This document shows positions 42,555 to 52,204 of a DNA stretch of 64,000 bases, piece after piece. The notes under the pieces were generated by a model. That model was not told the origin of the DNA, did not search any database, and saw nothing but the letters and a program-made list of their open reading frames with translations. This DNA is from a bacterium. Lineage in GTDB: Bacteria > Bacillota > Clostridia > Christensenellales > Aristaeellaceae. Position 1 is the stretch's first letter. Every line of letters starts with the position of its first letter. Made by a program: the position numbers and the translations under genes. Location of the stretch: NCBI GenBank assembly GCA_004563405.1, contig SFTH01000009.1, positions 1-64,000 on the forward strand, in the 5' to 3' direction.

Positions 42555-43229
42555 GTGTCCGAACCGAAGATCAACGTGGGCAATGTGGAGCATTGTCAGG
42601 CGCTGCTGGCCCAGCTGCCCGGCGTCTTTGCATCTGGCATACGCCTCGACCAGGGGGAAATGGTGGAAATCCATATCCTCGCCTCCGCCTCCCGCAGCGC
42701 AAAGCAGATCGTGCGGGACGTGCAGTCCGCCATCTTCGCCGTCTACGGCGTGGAGGTGGACCACCGCATCATCAGCGTCGCCCAGTTGCCCCAGCGGCCC
42801 GGCGTCTCCGAGGAGGCAGAGGCCGCGCCCGCGGCGCAGGCCGTGCGGCTCCTCTTTTCGGGCATTGAATCCCAGCGCAGGGACGGCGTCTATCGCGCGG
42901 GGGTCTATCTTTCGCACGACGGCGAGAGCTACGCCGGCGAGGCCCAGACCAGCGACGGCGCGCTGCGCCGGAACCGGGCGATCGCCCAGGCTACCCTCAA
43001 CGCCGTCCACGCCTTCATCGGTCGCAGCGCCTTTGAGCTTCTGGATGTGAAGCGGGCGGAATTTGGCGGCGAGACGGTGGTCGTTACCGTCGTGGAGCAG
43101 ACCGGCAGCGCAGATTCCCGCATCCTGGTGGGCGCGGTGGTCCAGGGGGAAGATATGGCGGAGAGCATCGTCCGCAGCACCCTGGACGCGGTGAACCGTC
43201 GCGTGGGCATGCTGCGCGAAGGCGAGTAA
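42555..43229 (+). CDS. Protein of unknown function
   Basis: 224 residues, starting at GTG 42555 seven bases behind AGGAGGTG. No export signal. The N-terminal half alternates helix and strand (QIVRDVQSAIFAVYGVEVDHRIISVAQL) like a small ferredoxin-fold module that could bind DNA, RNA or a ligand. The C-terminal half (GRNRAIAQATLNAVHAFI-like helices, VVVTVVEQTG) resembles an acylphosphatase or BofC-like duplicate. I cannot assign it. It sits upstream of the HD-GYP group, separated by the inverted-repeat leader. Confidence 0.7.
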   Translation: MSEPKINVGNVEHCQALLAQLPGVFASGIRLDQGEMVEIHILASASRSAKQIVRDVQSAIFAVYGVEVDHRIISVAQLPQRPGVSEEAEAAPAAQAVRLLFSGIESQRRDGVYRAGVYLSHDGESYAGEAQTSDGALRRNRAIAQATLNAVHAFIGRSAFELLDVKRAEFGGETVVVTVVEQTGSADSRILVGAVVQGEDMAESIVRSTLDAVNRRVGMLREGE

Positions 43230-43237
43230 CTCAATTT

Positions 43238-43459
43238 TAAGCAAACAGCCCGGGACATTCGGTATGAACCATTAGCGGAGCGAATATCGCGTGTCTCACT
43301 AGCGGAGGACATAGCCCTTGAGAACAGGAGGCTATATCCGTGAAAAAGGCGAACATCGTTGCAGCCCTGATGGCGCTCGCGTCCTTTGTCCTGTCCGCAG
43401 GCGCTTACATCACCTGGAAGTAATCGAATGCATCGTGTCCGTCCCGGGCTGTTTGCTTA
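43238..43459. repeat. 19-bp perfect inverted repeat enclosing a micro-gene
   Basis: TAAGCAAACAGCCCGGGAC (43238-43256) is exactly reverse-complemented at 43441-43459; ATTCG/CGAAT (43257-43261, 43425-43429) extends the stem after a bulge. Inside are two TAGCGGAG direct repeats (43273, 43300) and GGACATAGCC/GGCTATATCC (43308-43317 with 43330-43339), which would fold over the ribosome site of the 27-residue gene. It may be a structured leader RNA or the ends of a tiny element. Confidence 0.75.
43340..43423 (+). CDS. 27-residue single-helix micro-protein
   Basis: GTG 43340 lies eight bases after a perfect AGGAGG. The product is KKANIVAALMALASFVLSAG followed by AYITWK: a basic start, one membrane-length hydrophobic helix and a short polar end. 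No cysteine, so it is not a thiolactone AgrD. The coding length is too small for statistics, but the ribosome site and composition are convincing. It may act as a membrane micro-protein, an exported signal or a leader peptide for the HD-GYP gene 85 bases downstream. Confidence 0.6.
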   Translation: MKKANIVAALMALASFVLSAGAYITWK

Positions 43460-43507
43460 TTTCCCGCTCCGCCGCAGGGCGGCGCCGGATGGATAAGGAG
43501 TTGTTTT

Positions 43508-44779
<1,272 letters not shown>

Positions 44780-44782
44780 GAA

Positions 44783-45364
44783 ATGCTTCTCGTCTATTTC
44801 ATCATCGCCGCCATTCCCCTGGGCTATCTGCTCGGCGGCAGGCTTTCCAACTACGCCCATCAACCGCTCAAGTGCATAGCGCTGCCTTGCCTGGCCTTTC
44901 TCATCGAGGCCTCCTTTGGCGTCCTCGCGGAGCAGGTGGCGGGGCCCGCCTCCCGCTGGCTGGGCCCGGCGGTGTGCCTGGAGTATCTGCTGCTGGCGGT
45001 CTTTCTCTGGGCGAACAGGCGCAGGCGGGGTGTAAAGCTGATGGGGCTGGCCACGGCCTGCAACCTTCTGGTCATTTCGGCCAACGGCTTCCGCATGCCG
45101 GTCTCGCCGCTGATCTACGACTATCCGAAGTATGCGTCCCTGGTGGAGCGCATCCGCTCCGGCGCGCTGCCGGAGTATGTGCTGGTGGATTGGGACGGAC
45201 CGCTGTGGTTCCTGGGCGACGCCATTCCCATCTTCGGCGGACTGGCCAGCGTGGGCGATCTGCTGATGGGCGCGGGGCTGGTGCTGTTGATCGTGCACCT
45301 GATGCGCGCGAAGGCGGCGGAGGCTGTGCCGGTGGATGAAAATGGAAGCGAAAGGACAGAATGA
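44783..45364 (+). CDS. DUF5317-family membrane protein
   Basis: 193 residues, ATG 44783 three bases after the HD-GYP stop. Four or five hydrophobic helices with SANGFRMPVS and DWDGPLWFLGDAIP, sequence typical of DUF5317, a family repeatedly found directly behind HD-GYP membrane proteins in Clostridia. Its function is unknown; the pairing suggests a sensor or output role for the phosphodiesterase. Confidence 0.8.
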   Translation: MLLVYFIIAAIPLGYLLGGRLSNYAHQPLKCIALPCLAFLIEASFGVLAEQVAGPASRWLGPAVCLEYLLLAVFLWANRRRRGVKLMGLATACNLLVISANGFRMPVSPLIYDYPKYASLVERIRSGALPEYVLVDWDGPLWFLGDAIPIFGGLASVGDLLMGAGLVLLIVHLMRAKAAEAVPVDENGSERTE

Positions 45365-45963
45365 TCATGAGCGAACCCCTGCGCGCGCCCGGAAGCGGGC
45401 CTGAGGCTCAGGCACAGGCGCTCCATGCGGCGGACGACCGGGACGCGCAGCCGCCCTGCGAAGTGGAAAGCGCGCCCCGCCCCGCTGCGCTGGACGCCGG
45501 GGATCGGGCGCTGCCCATGCGCTGGCACGGCTTTCTGGTGCGCGCGATGCTCTTTTTGACTGCGGCCCTGCACGCCCTTCAGGCGTGGGGGATTCTCAGC
45601 GGATGGATCTATCATGGCGCGCAGGTGCGCGCGGCGGTGTACGCCGGGCTCCCCGGCATGCGCGCGCTGGATGCGTTTTTCGCCGGGATGCTGATCGTCG
45701 GGGCCGCGCTGCAATTGGCGGCGCGCTTTCAGCTGGCGGCACGGCGGGCCCGGGGCGTGCGCCTGTTGACGGCCGCCTACGGCGCGCTGCTGGCCGGCGT
45801 GGCGGGCTATGCGCTGGGGCGGCTGCTCCTCTCCGGCCTCTCGCCGCTGAGCCCTGCGCTGATGGCGCAGGCGGGCTATTATCTGGGGCTGCTGCTGGTG
45901 AATGTAGTCTACTATCGCAAGCGTCGCGGCGCGTTTGCGCCCGCGAAAGGAGAAGAAGTGTGA
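45361..45963 (+). CDS. Membrane protein of unknown function
   Basis: 200 residues, ATG 45361 overlapping the previous stop. Residues 1-55 are polar and probably disordered; four helices follow (about 58-78, 95-122, 132-155, 160-180), ending in a basic tail. I do not recognise the family. Overlaps on both sides place it in the same transcript as the DUF5317 and glycosyltransferase genes. Confidence 0.7.
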   Translation: MIMSEPLRAPGSGPEAQAQALHAADDRDAQPPCEVESAPRPAALDAGDRALPMRWHGFLVRAMLFLTAALHALQAWGILSGWIYHGAQVRAAVYAGLPGMRALDAFFAGMLIVGAALQLAARFQLAARRARGVRLLTAAYGALLAGVAGYALGRLLLSGLSPLSPALMAQAGYYLGLLLVNVVYYRKRRGAFAPAKGEEV

Positions 45964-46925
45964 AGGCGGAAAAGACGCTCTATGTGGTGGTTCCCTGCTA
46001 TCGGGAGGAGGCCGTGCTGCCGGAGACGGCGCGCCGGCTGAAGGAGAAGCTCACGGCGCTGATGCAGGCTGGGAAGATCTCCCGCCACAGCCGCATACTC
46101 TTTGTAAACGACGGTTCGAAGGACCGGACCTGGGAGATCATCGAGGAGCTCCATCGCGGGGATAGGCTGTTCTCCGGCGTGAACCTCTCCCGGAACCGGG
46201 GGCACCAGAACGCCCTGCTGGCGGGACTGATGACCGCCGTGCAGCGGGCGGACATGATGGTCTCCATGGACGCGGACCTTCAGGACGACATCAACGCCAT
46301 GGACGCGATGATCGACGCCTACCACAACGGCTACGACGTGGTCTACGGCGTGCGCTCCTCCCGCGAGAGCGACAGCTTCTTCAAGCGCTTCACGGCGGAG
46401 AGCTTCTATAAGCTGATGAAGGCCATGGGCGTGGACATCGTGTTCAACCACGCGGACTATCGCCTGATGAGCCGCCGGGCAGTGGAGGGGCTGGCCCAGT
46501 TCAGGGAAGTGAACATCTTCCTGCGGGGCGTCGTGCCGCAGATCGGCTATCCCTGGACCACGGTGGAATATGTGCGCGCGAAGCGCTTCGCCGGGGAGAG
46601 CAAGTATCCGCTGAAGAAGATGCTCTCCTTCGCCTTCGACGGCATCACCTCCTTCAGCGTCAAGCCCATGCGGCTGATCCTGTTCCTGGGCGCGGTGATC
46701 TTTCTGCTGAGCCTGGTCGTCCTCCTCTGGACGCTCATCGCCCGGGTGAGCGGGCGCACGGTCAGCGGCTGGACGTCGCTGATGTGCTCCATCTGGATGA
46801 TCGGCGGCATACAGCTTCTGAGCCTGGGCGTGATCGGCGAATACATTGGAAAAATCTACGCGGAGACCAAGGCCCGGCCGCGCTTCATCATCGAGCGCGT
46901 GCTGGACGACGCGGACGAAGAATAA
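45960..46925 (+). CDS. Family 2 glycosyltransferase, polyprenyl-phosphate sugar transferase type (DPM1/GtrB-like)
   Basis: 321 residues from GTG 45960, overlapping the previous stop; AAGGAG at 45947. The GT-A domain shows VVPCYREEAVLPET, VNDGSKDRTW and the metal-binding SMDADLQDD near 101. Two C-terminal helices (~236-262 and ~273-297) place it with transferases that load glucose or similar onto undecaprenyl phosphate. It probably feeds wall or lipid glycosylation. Confidence 0.92.
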   Translation: MKAEKTLYVVVPCYREEAVLPETARRLKEKLTALMQAGKISRHSRILFVNDGSKDRTWEIIEELHRGDRLFSGVNLSRNRGHQNALLAGLMTAVQRADMMVSMDADLQDDINAMDAMIDAYHNGYDVVYGVRSSRESDSFFKRFTAESFYKLMKAMGVDIVFNHADYRLMSRRAVEGLAQFREVNIFLRGVVPQIGYPWTTVEYVRAKRFAGESKYPLKKMLSFAFDGITSFSVKPMRLILFLGAVIFLLSLVVLLWTLIARVSGRTVSGWTSLMCSIWMIGGIQLLSLGVIGEYIGKIYAETKARPRFIIERVLDDADEE

Positions 46926-46940
46926 TACGGAAACGGAGAG

Positions 46941-48323
46941 ATGAGCATGGAACGCAGAAATGCATGGAAGAATTATACCGGGGCGGAGATGGAGGCGCTG
47001 GAGCGCTTCAGCGGCGAATACTGCGCCTTTCTGGATGCGGGCAAGACCGAGCGGGAGTGCGTGGAGCAGTGCGTGCGCGCGGCCGAGGCCCGGGGCTTTG
47101 TGGATCTGAACCGCGCCATCGCCGACGGCGTACCCCTGGAGCGCGGCGCGCGGGTGTACATGAACTGGATGAACAAGGCGTTCATGGCGTTCGTGCTGGG
47201 CAGCGCCCCCCTCGAGGCGGGCATGCGCATCCTGGGCGCGCACATTGATTCCCCGCGCATCGACGTCAAGCAGAATCCCCTCTACGAGGAGAGCGACCTG
47301 GCCTATCTGGACACCCACTACTACGGCGGCATCAAGAAGTACCAATGGGTGGCCATGCCCCTGGCGCTGCACGGCGTGATCGTGAAGAAGAGCGGCGAAT
47401 GTGTGCGCGTGTCCATCGGCGAAGCGGAGGACGAGCCCGTGTTCTGCATCTCCGACCTGTTGCCCCACCTGGCGCAGGACCAGATGAAGAAGGAGGCGCC
47501 GAAGATCGTCGAGGGCGAGGAACTGGATCTGATCATCGCGGGCCGCCCGCTGCCGGACTGCGAGAAGGACGCGGTGAAGGCCAACGTGCTCAAAATCCTC
47601 GGGGAGAAATACGGCGTGGAGGAGGAGGATTTCCTCTCCGCGGAGCTGGAGATCGTGCCTGCGGGCCGCGCCCGGGACATGGGCCTCGACCGCAGCATGA
47701 TTCTGGCCTACGGCCACGACGACCGGGTGTGCGCCTATCCCTCCCTGCGGGCGGTGCTGGACTGCGAGGGCACGCCGGAGCAGACCCTGTGCTGCGTGCT
47801 CACCGACAAGGAGGAGATCGGCTCCGTGGGCGCGACGGGCATGGATTCGAAGTACTTTGAAAACACCGTGGCGGAGCTCTGCGCCCTCTGCGGCGGCGGC
47901 GAGCTCGCGCTGCGCCGGGCGCTGCGCAACAGCAGCATGCTCTCCAGCGACGTGTCTGCGGGCTTCGATCCCCGCTTCGCCGGAGCCTTCGAAAAGAAGA
48001 ACGCCGCCTTCCTGGGCCGGGGCCTGTGCTTCAACAAGTACACCGGCTCCCGGGGCAAGTATGACTCCAGCGACGCCAATGCCGAATTCGTGGCCGAGGT
48101 GCGCCGCATCATGGACGGCGCGAACGTCGCCTGGCAGACGGCGGAGTTGGGCAAGGTGGACCTGGGCGGCGGCGGAACCATCGCCTTCACCTGCGCCAAG
48201 TACGGCATGAACGTGCTCGACGCGGGCGTTGCCGTGCTCTCCATGCACGCGCCCTACGAGATCATCAGCAAGGCCGACCTGTTCGAGGCCTATCGCGGCT
48301 ACTGCGCCTTCCTGAAGGGCTGA
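46941..48323 (+). CDS. M18-family zinc aminopeptidase
   Basis: Cytoplasmic aspartyl-aminopeptidase-like enzyme, 460 residues (start 46941 or ATG 46947). Metal and catalytic segments are GAHIDSPRIDVK, TDKEEIGSVGATG, YGHDDRVCAYPSLRA and AGVAVLSMHAPYEI near the end. Length and motifs match the clostridial M18 group. Confidence 0.93.
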   Translation: MSMERRNAWKNYTGAEMEALERFSGEYCAFLDAGKTERECVEQCVRAAEARGFVDLNRAIADGVPLERGARVYMNWMNKAFMAFVLGSAPLEAGMRILGAHIDSPRIDVKQNPLYEESDLAYLDTHYYGGIKKYQWVAMPLALHGVIVKKSGECVRVSIGEAEDEPVFCISDLLPHLAQDQMKKEAPKIVEGEELDLIIAGRPLPDCEKDAVKANVLKILGEKYGVEEEDFLSAELEIVPAGRARDMGLDRSMILAYGHDDRVCAYPSLRAVLDCEGTPEQTLCCVLTDKEEIGSVGATGMDSKYFENTVAELCALCGGGELALRRALRNSSMLSSDVSAGFDPRFAGAFEKKNAAFLGRGLCFNKYTGSRGKYDSSDANAEFVAEVRRIMDGANVAWQTAELGKVDLGGGGTIAFTCAKYGMNVLDAGVAVLSMHAPYEIISKADLFEAYRGYCAFLKG

Positions 48324-48331
48324 AAATTTGT

Positions 48332-48373
48332 GCGCCCGGAGCGCCCCGTGCGGGTTTGCTCCGGGCGCTTTTC
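48332..48373 (+). terminator. Terminator of the M18 gene
   Basis: GCGCCCGGAGC pairs perfectly with GCTCCGGGCGC and ends in TTTTC. Confidence 0.88.
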
Positions 48374-48479
48374 ATGCCCGGGTGCGAAAGCGCCGCAACC
48401 GGGGCTCGGTAACAGCAGGATGTGGAGACGGTTCCATAAGCGCGGATGCGCGGGCGGCCCGGCCGCCGGAAAGGAAGAT

Positions 48480-49382
48480 ATGAATTTCGAGAGCGCGAGG
48501 AGCTTTATTTACCGAAATGCGCGGCCGCTGGATCTGGCCCGGTGGCGGTATCTGTTCGAGGGCGGCGACCGGGCGCTGGTTCTGACGGCGCTGGCCGCCT
48601 ATCAGAATCCGGACGGCGGCTTCGGCCACGGCCTCGAGGCGGACTGCTGGAACCCGGAGTCCTCCCCGGTGCAGACCTGGGCCGCCACCCAGATTCTCCG
48701 GGAGCTGGGACTCGATGGCGGGGAGCATCCGATCGTGCAGGGCATCCTGCGCTATCTGGCCTCGGGGGCGGCCTTCGACGGCCACTTCTGGCTCGGCACG
48801 CTGCCCTCCAACGATGCGCATCCCCACGCGCCCTGGTGGAATTACGATCCCGAACAGGCCTGGGGTTACAATCCCACCGCGAGCCTGATTGGCTTCATCC
48901 TGCGGTGCGCAGGGCGGGAGAGCCCGCTCTACGCCCTCGCGGCCCGTCTGGCGGAGGAGGCGTACGCCTGGTTTCGGGTGCATGTCCCGCTTGAATCCAT
49001 GCACACGGCGGCGTGCTTTGTGGAGCTCTACGAGGATCTGCGGGCCTGCGCGCCGGAGGGCGTGGAGCTGGACGAATTCGAGGCGCTGCTGCGCGCGCAG
49101 CTTCAGCATGTGCTGACCCGGGACCCCGACGTCTGGGCGCGGGAATACGTCTGCAAGCCATCGCTGTTCATTCGCAACCGGGAGAGTCCGTTCTACGGGG
49201 AGAACCGCGCGCTCTGCGAACTGGAGTGCGAATTCATCGCCGAAACCCAGGAGGCGGACGGCAGCTTCCGCGTCACCTGGGATTGGGGAGGCTACCCGGA
49301 GCAGTGGGCCGTCGCCAAAAACTGGTGGAAGTCCGACCTGATCCTCAAAAACGCCCGCTTCTGCCGGGCGATGGAGGGGTAG
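48480..49382 (+). CDS. Terpene-cyclase-fold (alpha/alpha barrel) protein of unknown function
   Basis: 300 residues from ATG 48480 behind AAAGGAAG. YQNPDGGFGHGLEADCW and WAATQILRELGL are like one repeat of the prenyltransferase/squalene-cyclase barrel. The DxDD motif of real cyclases is absent. Such orphan proteins are common in Firmicutes and have no proven activity. Confidence 0.75.
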   Translation: MNFESARSFIYRNARPLDLARWRYLFEGGDRALVLTALAAYQNPDGGFGHGLEADCWNPESSPVQTWAATQILRELGLDGGEHPIVQGILRYLASGAAFDGHFWLGTLPSNDAHPHAPWWNYDPEQAWGYNPTASLIGFILRCAGRESPLYALAARLAEEAYAWFRVHVPLESMHTAACFVELYEDLRACAPEGVELDEFEALLRAQLQHVLTRDPDVWAREYVCKPSLFIRNRESPFYGENRALCELECEFIAETQEADGSFRVTWDWGGYPEQWAVAKNWWKSDLILKNARFCRAMEG

Positions 49383-49412
49383 AATTTCAACGCTGAAGAT
49401 TGACGCGCGCAG

Positions 49413-49449
49413 GGCCGCCCCGGACGAAAAAAGCAGGCCCGGGGCGGCC
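49413..49449 (+). terminator. Hairpin after the 48480 gene
   Basis: GGCCGCCCCGG pairs perfectly with CCGGGGCGGCC around an A-rich loop; no U-tract follows. Confidence 0.55.
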
Positions 49450-49460
49450 CCGTGTCCGAA

Positions 49461-49496
49461 ACAAAAGTCCCTGCTTCCACTTTGGAAGCAGGGACT
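49461..49496 (-). terminator. Terminator of ispH-rpsA
   Basis: On the minus strand AGTCCCTGCTTCC pairs perfectly with GGAAGCAGGGACT and runs into TTTTGTTT, 22 bases after the stop. Confidence 0.9.
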
Positions 49497-49518
49497 GGAT
49501 TTATGGGGTTTGAGCGGA

Positions 49519-51492
49519 TCAGATCTGGTCGTCGTCCATGGCGAACTCGTCGGCCTCGGGCACGGAATCCAGCGCTTCGTCCTCGAGCACCTCGCGGATG
49601 GACAGGGAGATGCGCTTGGCTTCGGTGTTGACATCCAGAACCTTCACGCGCACGATGTCGCCCACGTTCACGGCGTCCTCAACCTTGGCGATGCGGGTCA
49701 GCGCGCACTGGGAGATGTGCACCAGGCCGTCCAGGCCGGGCTCGAGCTCCACGAAGGCGCCGAAGGTGGTGATGCGGACAACCTTGCCCTCAACCACGGA
49801 GCCCACCGGATACTTTTCGCCGGCGACAGTCCACGGACGGGGCTGGGTCTGCTTGTAGCTCAGGGAGATGCGCTCGCGCTCGGGATCCACGTTCAGGATC
49901 TTCACGTCGATCTCCTGGCCGACGGAAACCACGTCGGAGGGATGCTTCACGCGGCCCCAGGACAGGTCGGTCACATGGACGAGGCCGTCCACGCCGCCGA
50001 TGTCCACGAACGCGCCGAAGTCCGCCAGGCGGCGAACGACGCCCTTGACCACGGAGCCCACCTCAAAGGTGTTCCACAGCTCCTTCTTGCGCGCGGCTTC
50101 TTCCACCAACAGCACGGCCTTGCGGGAGGCGACGATGCGCTTCTTGGTCTTGTCGATCTCGATGATCTTCAGGGTCATGGTCTGGCCCACGAACTCCTCG
50201 ATCTTCTCTACATAGCGAAGGGAGAGCTGGGATGCAGGAATGAAGGCGCGGACGCCCATCACGTCTGCCAGCAGGCCGCCCTTGACGGCTTCCTTGCCGA
50301 CGCCCTCAACGAACTCGCCGGCTTCCTGCTTGGCAACGATCTCTTCCCAAGCCTTGCGGTTGATGATGTTCTTCTGGGAGAGCAGCACATTGCCCTCGCC
50401 GTCGTTTACCTTCACAACCTCGGCTTCGATTTCATCGCCGATCTTGACATCGGTAGAGGAAAGATCAGACTTTTTAACGATGCCGTCAGACTTGTAGCCG
50501 ACATTGACGCATACTTCGTCTTCAGTGATCTGCACTACCGTGCCGGTAACGACCTGGCCGGGGCGGAGCTGAACAAGCGTGCTCTCAACGTCTTCCATGG
50601 TCATAACAGCCTGTTCTTGGGTTTCTTCAGTGGGGACTTTCTTCTCGATGTCGTTCATTCTTGCAACAACCTCCTTAATTATACAATCCGGCGTGGATGC
50701 ACCGGCTGTAATCCCGATCGTATCGGACGCGGATATTTGAATCTCATCCAGCTCGTCCGCCGTCTCGATGAAATAGGTGCGCGGGCAGCTCTTCTTCGCC
50801 AGCTGGTAGAGCTTTTTGCTGTTGGAGCTCTGCCGGCCGCCGATCACGATCATCACATCCGCGCGCGCGGCGATTTCCGTGGCCTCGGCCTGCCGGTCGC
50901 GCGTGGCGGGGCAGATGGTCGGCCGGATGTCCGGCGACGCGATCTTCTCCTTCATCCGCGCGCACAGCGCGTCGAAGCGGGATCTCACCATGGTGGTCTG
51001 AGACACGATCAGCGCCCGCTCCATTGCGGGCAGCGCGTCCACGTCCTGGGCGCACATCACGGTTCTCCCGGGGGGATTGGTCCACCCCAGTATGCCCACG
51101 ACCTCCGGATGCGCCCGCTCGCCCACGACGATTACCGGCGTGCCCGCCTCCGAGGCGGCGCGCACCATTTCGTGTATGCGTGCGACGAAGGGGCAGGTAG
51201 CGTCCTGCAGCACGCAGCCCCGGGCCTCGAGGGCCTCGATCTCCGCGCGCCCGACGCCGTGGGAACGGATGACAACCTTTGCGCCCTGCGGAACCTCCGA
51301 GATGGAATCGACGCTCACTACGCCGCTCCTGCGGAGGGCTTCCACCATTTGCGGATTGTGGATGATCGGGCCCAGCGTCACCGCCGGCGCGGCTGCCGCC
51401 GCCGTATCCACCGCTCTGCGCACGCCGAAGCAAAACCCTGCGTGCCTGGCAACGAGTATCTCAGCGATCGGACTCAGCCCCCGACTTCCCAA
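49519..51492 (-). CDS. IspH (HMBPP reductase) fused to ribosomal protein S1
   Basis: 657 residues. Residues 1-280 are IspH, the 4Fe-4S enzyme of the last step of the MEP isoprenoid pathway: cluster cysteines in GFCFGV, DATCPFV and ICPATRDRQ, plus SHGVG, VSQTT and GGRQSSNSKKL. Residues ~300-640 hold four S1 RNA-binding domains (GFGAF/GAFV-type strands such as LADFGAFVDIGG and VHVTDLSW). The fusion is known in Clostridia. The only standard start in frame is TTG 51492 without a ribosome site; real IspH starts about ten residues later where no ATG/GTG exists, so the start is uncertain. Confidence 0.93.
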   Translation of the reverse strand: MGSRGLSPIAEILVARHAGFCFGVRRAVDTAAAAAPAVTLGPIIHNPQMVEALRRSGVVSVDSISEVPQGAKVVIRSHGVGRAEIEALEARGCVLQDATCPFVARIHEMVRAASEAGTPVIVVGERAHPEVVGILGWTNPPGRTVMCAQDVDALPAMERALIVSQTTMVRSRFDALCARMKEKIASPDIRPTICPATRDRQAEATEIAARADVMIVIGGRQSSNSKKLYQLAKKSCPRTYFIETADELDEIQISASDTIGITAGASTPDCIIKEVVARMNDIEKKVPTEETQEQAVMTMEDVESTLVQLRPGQVVTGTVVQITEDEVCVNVGYKSDGIVKKSDLSSTDVKIGDEIEAEVVKVNDGEGNVLLSQKNIINRKAWEEIVAKQEAGEFVEGVGKEAVKGGLLADVMGVRAFIPASQLSLRYVEKIEEFVGQTMTLKIIEIDKTKKRIVASRKAVLLVEEAARKKELWNTFEVGSVVKGVVRRLADFGAFVDIGGVDGLVHVTDLSWGRVKHPSDVVSVGQEIDVKILNVDPERERISLSYKQTQPRPWTVAGEKYPVGSVVEGKVVRITTFGAFVELEPGLDGLVHISQCALTRIAKVEDAVNVGDIVRVKVLDVNTEAKRISLSIREVLEDEALDSVPEADEFAMDDDQI

Positions 51493-51603
51493 ATTTCACA
51501 CTTGCGAACAAAACTAAATTCCGCTAACCTGCGTTATTCGACGGGCATAGCGGAATTCCTGCTAAAAATATGCTGTTTTACGATTATTTTACACGAAAGT
51601 GGT

Positions 51604-52197
51604 TTACACATTCCGGAGCGCCCATATGGCCTCCTCGATGCGCGCGGTCGCCTGAACGAGCGTGGCCGAATCGCACCTTTTGCCGAAGTCCGTAAGATCC
51701 AGCGGCGCGCCGAAGCGGACGTCCACATGGTGGAACAGGCGGTAGGGGCCGTCGATGTAGGCGGGAATTACCGGAACGCCGCCGCGCAGCGCGATCATCG
51801 CCGCGCCGGGCAGCATGGGCGTGGGGGTGTTGTCCTTGCTGCGGGTGCCCTGGGGAAAGATGCCCAGGCCGAAGCCGTCCTTGAGCACCTTCATCGAGGC
51901 GCGGATGGCCGAGAGATCCGCGTGGCCGCGATCCACCGGGATGCCGCCCAGCCAGGTGACGAAGGGGCGCAGGAACTTATTGTCGAACAGCTCCTTCTTG
52001 GCCATGAAGTACATGCGGCGGCGGCGGGGAATCCGGGAGGAGACGAACAGCGGATCCAGCGCGGAGCAGTGGTTCAGGCAGAGCACGAAGCCGCCCTCCG
52101 CGGGCAGATATTCCGTGCCCGTCACCTTGCGGGGATAGATGAGGTCGAATACGGGGCGCAGCACCGTCCAGGTGAAGTTGTAGAATTTGTTGCCCAT
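51604..52197 (-). CDS. plsC: 1-acyl-sn-glycerol-3-phosphate acyltransferase
   Basis: Makes phosphatidic acid at the membrane; 197 residues. Catalytic motif NHCSALDP (H-x4-D) and FPQGTRS (usual FPEGTRS with Gln for Glu) are present, with GGIPVDRGHADL between. It follows cmk by seven bases and lies upstream of ispH-rpsA, the standard clostridial cmk-plsC-ispH/rpsA order. Confidence 0.93.
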   Translation of the reverse strand: MGNKFYNFTWTVLRPVFDLIYPRKVTGTEYLPAEGGFVLCLNHCSALDPLFVSSRIPRRRRMYFMAKKELFDNKFLRPFVTWLGGIPVDRGHADLSAIRASMKVLKDGFGLGIFPQGTRSKDNTPTPMLPGAAMIALRGGVPVIPAYIDGPYRLFHHVDVRFGAPLDLTDFGKRCDSATLVQATARIEEAIWALRNV

Positions 52198-52204
52198 GGA
52201 AAGA

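Noticed and set aside
43238..43507. c-di-GMP riboswitch or AgrD-type autoinducer upstream of the HD-GYP gene
   Set aside because: The conserved riboswitch core was not found and the micro-protein has no cysteine or acidic tail.
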